Translations under genes and position numbers: made by a program
NCBI GenBank assembly: GCA_029858845.1
Contig: JAOUEG010000021.1
Location: 1 to 14,717 of the forward strand
Origin: Chloroflexota bacterium
Lineage (GTDB): Bacteria > Chloroflexota > Limnocylindria > Limnocylindrales > CSP1-4
Reading direction: 5' to 3'
DNA: 14,717 nucleotides
Notes under the pieces: model-generated
The model's input: only the letters and a program-made list of their open reading frames with translations
Told to the model about the DNA's origin: nothing
Database searches by the model: none
Part shown: positions 6,874-12,994 of the stretch, piece by piece
How positions within the stretch are numbered: the first letter of the stretch is position 1
Layout of the letters: each line of letters opens with the position of its first letter

Positions 6874-8210
6874 CCGCTCGAGATCCGGTGATCCCGCGAC
6901 CCGCCGCCACGGTCGTCCTGCTCCGATCGGCGGCGGCTCCGGTCGGAGGCTCCCTCGAGATCCTGCTGACGCACCGGCCGTCATCCATGGCGTTCGCCCC
7001 GGACATGCATGTCTTCCCCGGCGGACGCGTCGATGAGGCCGACGCGGACCCCAGACTGTTCGCGCGGTCCGCCATCACGGCGGAGGCCGCAGCCGAGGCT
7101 CTCGGTGGCGATCTGGCGCCGGTCGAGGCGCTGGCGGCCTTCATCGCTGCCATCCGGGAGTCGTTCGAGGAAGCCGGCGTCCTGCTGGCGGACGGTGGTA
7201 CCCGGCGAGCGCTCGAGGTCGCCCGGGCCGAGCTGCTCCACGTGGCGGGGTCGTTCCCGTCCATGGTCGAGGCGCTGGGCCTGCGGCTGCGGACGGACCT
7301 GCTGGTGCCCCTCGCGCGGTGGGTCACCCCTCCGGGATCGCCGCGCCGCTTCGACGCCCGGTTCTTCGCGGCCGCCCTCCCCGACGGCGCGGACGTGAGC
7401 CTGGTCGGCGACGAGGTGGCGGCGCACGCGTGGCACACGCCCCGCGCGGCCCTGGACGAGATGGCGGCCGACCGGCTCGGGATGTGGCTGCCGACGTCAG
7501 CCACGCTGCAGGCGTTGGAGCACGTGCGGTCCGTGGACGAGATCCGGACGCGGCTCGCTCCAGGGCGACTCGACTCCGTGGCGGTCGAGGACGTGATGGA
7601 CGGTATCGTGCGGGTCGTCATGCCGGCGGGCGGGGGTGTCCCCGGCCAGCCGGTCAACAGCTATCTCGTGGGGACCTCCGCGCAGGTGATCGTGGACCCG
7701 GGCGACCCCACGGGCCCCGGCCTGGAACGGATCCTGGAAGTGGCCCGTCGGCGAGGGGGACCCGTCACGGCGATCGCCCTGACGCAGGCGGACCCCGATC
7801 ATGCAGGCGGGGCCGAGGCGATCCGCGATGCCCTGGACGTGCCGGTCCTGGTGGGCCAGGGTGGTGGGCGCGATCTGCCGTTCGCGGTGACCGAGGTCGA
7901 GGGCGGCGCGCTGATCGAGGCCGGAGCGATGGCACTGCGGGTGGTGTCGGCACCGGGCCCGCGACCGGACCATCTGGCCTTCGTCGTGGAGGACCGTGCC
8001 GGGCGATCCGTGGCCGTCCTGGTCGGTGATCTGGACGGGGTGCGCGGAGCGCGCTCGATTCCCGGTCCCCCGGATCACATGGCCTGGGCCCGGTCGGTGG
8101 CGAGCGTCCGTTCCGTGGCGCCGGGGGTGCCGTGGCTGGCCGGCCACCCGCAGCCGGCCGTCAGGCTCGATCCACCGGCAGCGACGACGCCAGGTTCCGG
8201 AGGAAGTTGA
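6870..8210 (+). CDS. NUDIX hydrolase fused to a degenerate metallo-beta-lactamase-fold domain
   Basis: 446 residues in two domains. The N-terminal NUDIX domain (about 8-215) has HVFPGGRVD at 47-55 and AAIRESFEEAGVLL at 93-106, so the REXXEEXG core is intact (Arg96, Glu97, Glu100, Glu101). The roughly 40-residue insert between the two is typical of NUDT7/NUDT19-like enzymes that hydrolyse CoA or related diphosphates. The second domain (about 245-430) follows the LACTB2/glyoxalase II layout: VNSYLVG, VIVDPGDP, a TQADPDHAGG metal motif, an APGPRPDH strand, LVGDLDG and LAGHP. The usual THXHXDH reads TQADPDH and the usual PGH reads PGP, so at least three metal histidines are replaced; Asp310, His311, Asp387 and His426 remain. 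The MBL half may bind one metal or be structural. The start overlaps the upstream stop (ATGA). The 3' end overlaps the convergent glycosylase gene by 50 bases. Confidence 0.9.
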   Translation: MTARDPVIPRPAATVVLLRSAAAPVGGSLEILLTHRPSSMAFAPDMHVFPGGRVDEADADPRLFARSAITAEAAAEALGGDLAPVEALAAFIAAIRESFEEAGVLLADGGTRRALEVARAELLHVAGSFPSMVEALGLRLRTDLLVPLARWVTPPGSPRRFDARFFAAALPDGADVSLVGDEVAAHAWHTPRAALDEMAADRLGMWLPTSATLQALEHVRSVDEIRTRLAPGRLDSVAVEDVMDGIVRVVMPAGGGVPGQPVNSYLVGTSAQVIVDPGDPTGPGLERILEVARRRGGPVTAIALTQADPDHAGGAEAIRDALDVPVLVGQGGGRDLPFAVTEVEGGALIEAGAMALRVVSAPGPRPDHLAFVVEDRAGRSVAVLVGDLDGVRGARSIPGPPDHMAWARSVASVRSVAPGVPWLAGHPQPAVRLDPPAATTPGSGGS

Positions 8211-8763
8211 GGCCCTCGTCCACCTGCTCGGTGGGCGCGTAGGGCCCGGGCATCAGGAAGCATGGCCGGCCCGCGAGCGCGACGCCGGGAAGCTGGCCCC
8301 AGCCGACGTCCGATGGCCGTCCGGCAGCGATCGTGGCCGCCCGCTTGTAGATGAACACGACCGCGCCGGGTCGCCACAAGGCGATCTTCTGCCAGAGCGG
8401 ACCGACGCCCGCGGTCAGGACCGCGTCGCTGGCCTCGTCGCGCGCGCTCGGGACCTTGTGCAGGTCGGTGATGCCGTGGCCCGCCGCCACCAGGGCGTCA
8501 TCGGCCGTCTCGACCTCCGTGGCGGGCGGCAGGATCGTGGCGAGCATGAGCCGTCGCCAGAACGTGCGGCCGAGCCGACCCTGGTGGTAGTGGCCGGCAT
8601 CCACGCTGACCGGGGACGGATTCAGACCGACGAACAGCAGTCGATCGCGGAGCGGTGGGAGGTCGGCCAGCGTGGAGGTTGCGACCCCCTCGACGTCGAT
8701 CGTCGTGCGGTGCGGACCGGGGGCCGGCCGCCGCGTCATCGCCGCCAGCTCATCCGGGTTCAT
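8161..8763 (-). CDS. mug: Mismatch-specific uracil/thymine-DNA glycosylase (MUG/TDG family)
   Basis: A 200-residue protein of the uracil-DNA glycosylase superfamily that would remove uracil or thymine from G:U or G:T mispairs, the first step of base excision repair. The first active-site motif FVGLNPSPVS (44-53) holds the family's catalytic Asn48. It is followed by AGHYHQGRLGRTFW, equivalent to the FAHPxNRFW stretch of E. coli Mug, and by GITDLHKVPSARDEAS. The second motif reads LMPGPYAPTE (170-179); Mug has PNPSGLS there, while human TDG has MPSSSARCA, so it looks more TDG-like. ATG 8763 is chosen because it overlaps the upstream membrane-protein stop as ATGA; an in-frame start at 8796 would lie deep inside that gene. 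It is the last gene of the tatA operon. Confidence 0.85.
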   Translation of the reverse strand: MNPDELAAMTRRPAPGPHRTTIDVEGVATSTLADLPPLRDRLLFVGLNPSPVSVDAGHYHQGRLGRTFWRRLMLATILPPATEVETADDALVAAGHGITDLHKVPSARDEASDAVLTAGVGPLWQKIALWRPGAVVFIYKRAATIAAGRPSDVGWGQLPGVALAGRPCFLMPGPYAPTEQVDEGLNFLRNLASSLPVDRA

Positions 8764-9206
8764 CGGTCGGGCACGGACGGTTCGGGTCGCTGCCACAGGA
8801 ACCAGTCGCGATGTCGGAACAGCGCGATCAGCACGATGGAGTCAAGCACGACGAACACGATCGTGAAGGTGGACGGCAGGGCCGTCAGTTCCAGGAACAG
8901 CGAGATCGCAACGACGTTGATGGCGAGGATCCAGGCACGGCCGCTGCGGATGAGCGCGCCGAGCATGATCGTCGCGATGTTCAGGAGCAGGACCAGCAGC
9001 TCGATCGGCCCGACCGCTCCGCCACTGATCCGATAGCCGACCGTCCCGAGGATGGAGCTGATGCCGCCCACGATGAGGATGGCGCCGGAGATCTCGATGA
9101 GCAGTGGCCGGGGTGGTCGCTCCGGTTCCGGCGGGATCGTCTGATCCGGGATCTCGCCACTGTCCTCGGGCGTGGTGATCGCTCCACCGAATCGGCTGGT
9201 CTTCAC
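8760..9206 (-). CDS. Small four-helix membrane protein, unknown function
   Basis: Not recognised as a named family. From GTG 9206 it has 148 residues. A Pro/Glu-rich N-terminus of about 34 residues is followed by four likely membrane helices at about 35-55, 66-86, 90-110 and 113-131, then a short basic/aromatic tail (RHRDWFLWQR). No catalytic or metal motif is visible. GTG 9206 is preferred over the longer open frame (to 9350) because it starts 17 bases after the tatA stop, has a weak AGGCGA upstream, and the longer N-terminus is an Arg-rich shadow of tatA. Its stop overlaps the glycosylase start. The operon position suggests co-expression with tatA, but no link to protein export can be read from the sequence. 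Confidence 0.75.
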   Translation of the reverse strand: MKTSRFGGAITTPEDSGEIPDQTIPPEPERPPRPLLIEISGAILIVGGISSILGTVGYRISGGAVGPIELLVLLLNIATIMLGALIRSGRAWILAINVVAISLFLELTALPSTFTIVFVVLDSIVLIALFRHRDWFLWQRPEPSVPDR

Positions 9207-9222
9207 GGAGTCGCCTGTGACG

Positions 9223-9441
9223 TCAAGCGGGCCGGTCAGCGTCCGTCTTGTCGGTCGCCGGCTCCTCGCCCGAGTCGTCCCCGCCGCGGGCCCTGATCTC
9301 GTCCTGCGCCTTGCTCGCCTCCGTCCGCGCCTCCCGGACGCCACGGCCAAGGGCCTGGCCGAGCTTGGGCAGTGTCTTGGGGCCTCGCCACAGGACGACG
9401 AGGACGAGGACGACGATGAGCACGACCAGCAGATCCGTCAT
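9223..9441 (-). CDS. tatA: Twin-arginine translocase TatA/TatE-type subunit
   Basis: A 72-residue protein with the TatA plan. A hydrophobic N-terminal helix (about 4-18) is followed by the hinge WRGPKTLPKLG (18-28), an amphipathic helix GQALGRGVREARTEASKAQ, and a charged, disordered tail. TatA subunits oligomerise with TatC to move folded proteins with twin-arginine signals across the cytoplasmic membrane. The usual Phe-Gly at the hinge is Arg-Gly here, while the Gly, Lys, Leu-Pro and Gly-Arg-Gly positions are kept. TatB or TatE is possible, but the size fits TatA. No tatC is in the window. ATG 9441 has no Shine-Dalgarno; a TACCAT box sits 7 bases upstream, so a leaderless mRNA is likely. It is the first gene of a three-gene operon. 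Confidence 0.88.
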   Translation of the reverse strand: MTDLLVVLIVVLVLVVLWRGPKTLPKLGQALGRGVREARTEASKAQDEIRARGGDDSGEEPATDKTDADRPA

Positions 9442-9448
9442 GGCACGG

Positions 9449-9454
9449 ATGGTA
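9449..9454 (-). promoter_or_regulatory. -10-like box of tatA (leaderless candidate)
   Basis: TACCAT on the minus strand ends 7 bases before the tatA ATG at 9441. No Shine-Dalgarno lies between. No clear -35 is visible; it would overlap the start codon region of the divergent deacetylase gene. Confidence 0.45.
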
Positions 9455-9466
9455 CACGCGGCGGGG

Positions 9467-9472
9467 TATCGT
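9467..9472 (+). promoter_or_regulatory. -10-like box of the HDAC-GNAT gene (leaderless candidate)
   Basis: TATCGT ends 7 bases before the ATG at 9480, with no Shine-Dalgarno. It faces away from the tatA box 12 bases to its left, so both promoters are packed into the 38 bases between the two start codons. Confidence 0.4.
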
Positions 9473-9479
9473 GGCCGCC

Positions 9480-11219
9480 ATGCTCCTCGTCTTCGGGCCG
9501 CGCTCCACGGACTACGATTTCGGCCCCGGGCATCCGCTGACGCCGCGACGCTTCGGGCCGGGCATCGACCTGCTCCGATCGGTCGGGGCGGAACCTGGTC
9601 TGGCCCCTGAGCCGGCGACGGACGCCGACCTGCGCCTGTGCCACAGCCGTCACTACCTGGATGTCGTCAAGCGGTTCTCGGCCGATCCGTTCGGGTTTCC
9701 CGAGGCCGGCATCGGGGACCCCGGCGACAACCCGCCGTTCGCCGACATGCACGAGGCCGCGGCGGCGGTCGCCGGCGGGTCGCTGCGCGCGATGGAAGCG
9801 ATCCTGCGCGGCGAAGCGGAGCATGCCCAGCACCCCGGCGGCGGCCTCCATCATGCGATGGCGGATCATGCCTCCGGCTTCTGCGTCTACGACGATCCGG
9901 CGCTCGCCATCGCCCGCGCCCGTCGCGATGGACTCCGGGTCCTGTACGTGGACTTCGACGTGCACCACGGCGATGGGGTGCAGGCCCTGCACTGGTCGGA
10001 CCCGGGAGTGCTCACGTTCTCGATCCACGAAAGTGGGCGAACACTGTTCCCGGGGACCGGCGACGCCACCGAACTGGGGCACGGCGCGGCGGCCGGCACG
10101 GCCGTCAACCTGCCGCTGCCCGCGGGTACCGGGGCGTCGACATGGTCGGCGGTGATCCGCCTCGTCCTGCCCGAGCTGGCCGCCGCCTTCGGCCCCGATG
10201 TGATCGTCTCGCAGCACGGGGCGGATTCGCACGCCTGGGATCCGCTCGCCCATCTCGAGGTGACGACCACCGCGATGAGCGAGGCGGCCCGCCTGGTGGA
10301 CGCGCTCGCGCATCGGCATGCCGGAGGGCGCTGGCTGGCGACCGGGGGTGGCGGCTACGACGCGTACCGGGTGGTGCCACGCGCCTGGGCGCTGACCTGG
10401 CTCGCGGGCGCCCATCGCGACATCCCAAGCTCCACGTCGCGGGCGTGGCGTGAGCGCTGGGCGGCTGAGGCGTCGCGCTACGGGCAGGCACCGCTCCCCG
10501 AGACGTTCGAGGACGGACCCGGCGTGGGGCGGGTACCCGATGAGGCGCGTGCCGCGGTGGACGCGCGGACCATCGGCATGGCGACACTCGTCCGTAGGGC
10601 GCTCGTGCCGCGTCTGCTCCGCGAGGCGACCGATCGCGGTTGGTGGGATCCGGGAGCGCCGCGGTCGGCCGATCCGATGCCGGACGCCCCGACATCGTCC
10701 GGCGGTCACGTCACGATCCTCGACGGCATGGATCGGGCGATCTGGGCCGGCCTGGCCCTGGCCCCCCGGGTCATCGCGCCCGCCGACCCGACGCTGGCGC
10801 ACGCGATCGTCGCCGCTGCGCTGGACGACGGGGCGCTGGTCACGGCCGCGATCCGGGGCACCACGGTCGTGGGCCTCGTCGTCGTGGATCGCCCGGGTGG
10901 CGATCTGCTGGCCCTCGGGGTGGCACCGGACGTTCGGCGGTCGGGACTCGCGAGAGACATCCTGGCCGTGGAGCGTGGACGGCCAGACGGGTCCGCTGCC
11001 GCGGCCGAGCTCACACTCGGCGAGCGGGATGTGGTGGACCCGCTCGACCGGGCCCACCGCGCGGCGGTCGCCCGGCACATCCTCGAGGGCGCCGGCTTCG
11101 ATGTCGTGACACCGGACGCCGACCTGCAGGCGATCGATGCCATGCTCCTGGCGATGGAGCGTCCCGGATCGCGTCCGGCGCGCGGCCCCGGCCGAGGGAA
11201 CGGGGGTGGCGGCCGATGA
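9480..11219 (+). CDS. AcuC-type class I histone/protein deacetylase fused to a GNAT acetyltransferase domain
   Basis: 579 residues in two domains. Residues 1 to about 385 are a complete AcuC-like zinc deacetylase. They contain GGLHHAMADHASGF with the active-site pair His124/His125, VDFDVHHGDG with zinc ligands Asp160 and His162, QHGADSHAWDPL with the third ligand Asp249, and GGGGY with the catalytic Tyr293. Residues about 407-545 look like a GNAT domain: a strand pair (ALVTAAIRGTTVVGLVVVD), then DLLALGVAPDVRRSGLARDIL, whose RRSGLA fits the acetyl-CoA loop R/Q-x-x-G-x-G/A, and a closing helix/strand (AVARHILEGAGFDVV). In B. subtilis the acetyltransferase AcuA and deacetylase AcuC, made from one operon, toggle acetyl-CoA synthetase; here both activities appear on one chain. 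ATG 9480 is chosen, and a GTG at 9471 would add only three residues. The stop overlaps the next start (ATGA). The deacetylase call is very sure, the GNAT call good, and the substrate is inferred. Confidence 0.92.
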   Translation: MLLVFGPRSTDYDFGPGHPLTPRRFGPGIDLLRSVGAEPGLAPEPATDADLRLCHSRHYLDVVKRFSADPFGFPEAGIGDPGDNPPFADMHEAAAAVAGGSLRAMEAILRGEAEHAQHPGGGLHHAMADHASGFCVYDDPALAIARARRDGLRVLYVDFDVHHGDGVQALHWSDPGVLTFSIHESGRTLFPGTGDATELGHGAAAGTAVNLPLPAGTGASTWSAVIRLVLPELAAAFGPDVIVSQHGADSHAWDPLAHLEVTTTAMSEAARLVDALAHRHAGGRWLATGGGGYDAYRVVPRAWALTWLAGAHRDIPSSTSRAWRERWAAEASRYGQAPLPETFEDGPGVGRVPDEARAAVDARTIGMATLVRRALVPRLLREATDRGWWDPGAPRSADPMPDAPTSSGGHVTILDGMDRAIWAGLALAPRVIAPADPTLAHAIVAAALDDGALVTAAIRGTTVVGLVVVDRPGGDLLALGVAPDVRRSGLARDILAVERGRPDGSAAAAELTLGERDVVDPLDRAHRAAVARHILEGAGFDVVTPDADLQAIDAMLLAMERPGSRPARGPGRGNGGGGR

Positions 11220-11893
11220 GCACGGCCCTGCCCGCGCGGGATCTCGTGGACGTCCGGCTGTCCGAAGCCATCGGGGCCGGTGGTTGTGCGATCTGCGGTG
11301 TCCGTGCCCGATCCGAGCGAGCCACGCTCGACGCCATCATCGCCGAGCGGGTGCTCGACCTGGGGTTCCGGGAGGGCCTGGAGCGCGACCATGCCTTCTG
11401 TCGCCGCCACGCGGCCGAACTCGTCGTGGCGGACCGTCGGGCGGCCGGGATCCTGGGTTCGTCCATCCTGTACGGGGCGATGATCGCGCGCCGACTTGCG
11501 GCCGCTCGCGGAGCCCAGGCGGTCCGTGGCCGTGCACGCCGGAACCGGCTCGCGGATGCGATCCGCCGGCCGCCGTGCGCGGTCTGCGATCAGGGCTTCA
11601 GCGGCGTGGATGCCGCCCTCGGGCGCCTGGTCGAGCGAGCGGCCGACCCGGCCTGGGGGCCGGCCATCGCGGCCATCCCGTTCTGCCTGGACGACCTCTT
11701 CGCACTGCTCGCCGCCGCGGGTGATGCGCCGGCCATGGCCCCGGTCACCGATCGACAGCTGGCTCGACTCGACGACCTCGTTCGGCGCCTCGAGGGCTAC
11801 GCCCATCACTCGTCCCAGGATCGCCGCCACCTCATGACGGATGACGAGCGAGCCGCCGCGGACGAGGCCGCCAGGCTTCTCGGCGGAGATTGA
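11216..11893 (+). CDS. Cys/His-motif protein resembling DUF6062, putative zinc-binding
   Basis: 225 residues. Two similar halves each start with a Cys-x2-Cys: GCAICGVRARSE at about 23-34 followed by FCRRH at about 60-64, and PCAVCDQGFS near 121 followed by PFCLDD. The first half has a full C-x2-C...C-x2-H set. In the second the final His is Asp, so it may not hold zinc. The rest is helical and Ala/Leu/Arg-rich, with no catalytic motif. The layout fits the DUF6062 group of uncharacterised proteins as I remember it; this is not certain. Its ATG overlaps the HDAC-GNAT stop (ATGA), so the two are translated together and may act together, for example as an adaptor or substrate. ATG 11216 is chosen from that overlap, since the longer frame starting at 10640 is a shadow of the upstream gene. 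Confidence 0.8.
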   Translation: MSTALPARDLVDVRLSEAIGAGGCAICGVRARSERATLDAIIAERVLDLGFREGLERDHAFCRRHAAELVVADRRAAGILGSSILYGAMIARRLAAARGAQAVRGRARRNRLADAIRRPPCAVCDQGFSGVDAALGRLVERAADPAWGPAIAAIPFCLDDLFALLAAAGDAPAMAPVTDRQLARLDDLVRRLEGYAHHSSQDRRHLMTDDERAAADEAARLLGGD

Positions 11894-11897
11894 GCGG

Positions 11898-11921
11898 CCC
11901 CCGCAGGGCGGCCGGCGGGGG
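11898..11921 (+). terminator. Stem-loop directly after the HDAC-GNAT operon
   Basis: CCCCCGC (11898-11904) pairs perfectly with GCGGGGG (11915-11921) around a 10-base loop, 4 bases past the stop codon at 11893. There is no T-run, so it could be a weak terminator or an mRNA 3'-end stabiliser. Confidence 0.4.
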
Positions 11922-11944
11922 GCACCGGTTCCGGCGCCGGGAAT

Positions 11945-11979
11945 CGATCACCCCCGAGCTGGGGACCCGGGGGTGATCG
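11945..11979. terminator. Strong 12-bp stem-loop between convergent genes, likely bidirectional
   Basis: CGATCACCCCCG (11945-11956) and CGGGGGTGATCG (11968-11979) are exact inverse complements around an 11-base loop. It sits between the end of the Cys/His gene (plus) and the end of doxX (minus), so it can stop transcription from both sides. No T-tract follows on either strand; the long GC stem is the only evidence. The rest of 11894-12001 holds nothing else recognisable. Confidence 0.6.
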
Positions 11980-12001
11980 TGGGTGGGTCGGGGTCGAATG
12001 G

Positions 12002-12781
12002 CTATCCGGTCGACGCGCCCTCCGCGGCGGTCGACTTGCCAGCGAGCACGGCGGGCTTCCATGGCGTCCCGAGGATCGGGAGCAGCCAGCGGTCGACACC
12101 GTAGTAGCCGGCGACCTTCCAGGCCAGGATCACGCCCACGGCGAGGGTGAACAGGACCGGGTTGGTGGAGGCCGAGCCTGCGAGCAGGAACGACATGTTC
12201 ATGAAGGCCCCGAAGAAGGCTGCGAAGCCGGTCAGGATCCCGAGGATCAGGCCGAGTCCGACCGCCATCTCACCGAAGACGATGAGCGGGGCGAACCAGC
12301 TCTCGGCGCCATTGTCCAGCAGCAGCTGCAGGAAGCCTCGATACCAATCGTAGGTGATCGCCGGTCGCCCGCTCTCGGGGATCGCCACGGCATTCGTCCA
12401 GTAGCCGGCCAGGGACGCACCACCGTCCATCCAGCCTTCACCGGTGAACTTGTGATACCCCGCCTCGAGCCAGCTGAAGCCGAGGAACAGGCGGATCGGC
12501 AGCCAGAACAGTCCGGCTCGCGAGTTGTTGAACAGGAACCGCGTGAACGCCGGACCCTCGATCTCGACGGTCTCGCCACCCGGCTGCCTGCGCTGGGCGA
12601 ACAGCATCACCAGCAGCACGATGAACGAGATCCAGAACGCGTATGTGACAAGGTCCCGCAGCGTCGCGTCGCCGATGATGCCCTGCTCCGCAGGCAGCTC
12701 GTACCACGGATTGACGACCAGCAGGAGCAGGATCGTGGTCAGGATCCCGACGACCTTCGTCGGCATTCCCAGATTGGACAT
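12002..12781 (-). CDS. DoxX-family integral membrane protein
   Basis: 259 residues with about five or six hydrophobic segments (about 8-24, 44-62, 92-108, 163-182, 183-200 and 207-225). The DoxX/DoxD signature RLFLGFSWLEAGYHKF lies at 97-112, and GEMAVGLGLILGILTGFAAF at 170-189. The family includes the DoxD subunit of archaeal thiosulfate:quinone oxidoreductase and bacterial DoxX proteins linked to redox stress. With no partner DoxA or oxidoreductase gene nearby, I cannot say which role applies here. ATG 12781 is chosen because AGGAGGG stands 9 bases upstream and the first helix starts right after it. The same frame stays open to 14677 only because it is antisense to the helicase gene. It converges on the HDAC-GNAT operon and diverges from lhr. 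Confidence 0.88.
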   Translation of the reverse strand: MSNLGMPTKVVGILTTILLLLVVNPWYELPAEQGIIGDATLRDLVTYAFWISFIVLLVMLFAQRRQPGGETVEIEGPAFTRFLFNNSRAGLFWLPIRLFLGFSWLEAGYHKFTGEGWMDGGASLAGYWTNAVAIPESGRPAITYDWYRGFLQLLLDNGAESWFAPLIVFGEMAVGLGLILGILTGFAAFFGAFMNMSFLLAGSASTNPVLFTLAVGVILAWKVAGYYGVDRWLLPILGTPWKPAVLAGKSTAAEGASTG

Positions 12782-12790
12782 CGCTTGTTG

Positions 12791-12797
12791 CCCTCCT
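12791..12797 (-). promoter_or_regulatory. Strong Shine-Dalgarno of doxX
   Basis: AGGAGGG on the minus strand, 9 bases before the ATG at 12781. It fixes the start inside a very long open antisense frame, and it contrasts with the absent Shine-Dalgarno at lhr, tatA, HDAC-GNAT and the YyaL-like gene. Confidence 0.85.
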
Positions 12798-12833
12798 ATC
12801 GCGCCTCGGCTCGGCGCATTCCCCAGTGACAAG

Positions 12834-12839
12834 AGTATT
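12834..12839 (-). promoter_or_regulatory. Candidate -10 box of doxX
   Basis: AATACT on the minus strand lies in a short AT-richer stretch, about 52 bases before the ATG. It would give a leader of about 45 bases containing the Shine-Dalgarno. There is no consensus -35; that position falls in the hairpin at 12851-12871. Confidence 0.35.
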
Positions 12840-12850
12840 GACGCAGAAGT

Positions 12851-12871
12851 GGCCCGGCTGCACGCCGGGCC
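12851..12871. other. Perfect 8-bp inverted repeat in the doxX/lhr intergenic region
   Basis: GGCCCGGC (12851-12858) and GCCGGGCC (12864-12871) around 5 bases. It lies upstream of both divergent promoters, so it is more likely a protein-binding site or cruciform than a transcript terminator. Confidence 0.5.
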
Positions 12872-12879
12872 GGACGGCC

Positions 12880-12917
12880 CATGGTCCGGGTGCCGCGCGG
12901 CCCGTTGCCGGACCATG
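12880..12917. other. Perfect 10-bp inverted repeat with a nested palindrome in the doxX/lhr intergenic region
   Basis: CATGGTCCGG (12880-12889) and CCGGACCATG (12908-12917) match exactly. The 18-base loop contains the self-complementary GCCGCGCGGC (12892-12901). No start codon with a coding-like frame uses this stretch. It is a candidate operator for doxX and/or lhr, or a small structured RNA. Confidence 0.55.
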
Positions 12918-12979
12918 CGGTCCCTCGGAGTTCGGGTCAATCGGCAGGGTCCCGGCCCGGGCCTGTGGCCCGCGCGACC

Positions 12980-12985
12980 TATACT
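12980..12985 (+). promoter_or_regulatory. -10 box of lhr (leaderless candidate)
   Basis: TATACT, one base from the consensus TATAAT, ends 9 bases before the GTG at 12995. Transcription would start within a few bases of the codon. There is no Shine-Dalgarno and no clear -35. Confidence 0.55.
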
Positions 12986-12994
12986 CGCGGTCCC

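Noticed and set aside
9207..9350. Longer N-terminus for the four-helix membrane protein overlapping tatA
   Set aside because: An Arg-rich stretch produced by reading tatA in another frame. The GTG just after the tatA stop is more natural.
9438..11078. 546-codon minus-strand open frame opposite HDAC-GNAT
   Set aside because: Shadow frame in high-GC DNA. It has no domain pattern and is Arg/Gly/Pro-rich, while the plus-strand protein has complete deacetylase motifs.
10706..11830. 374-codon minus-strand open frame spanning the GNAT domain and the Cys/His gene
   Set aside because: It crosses two well-supported plus-strand genes and has no recognisable motifs.
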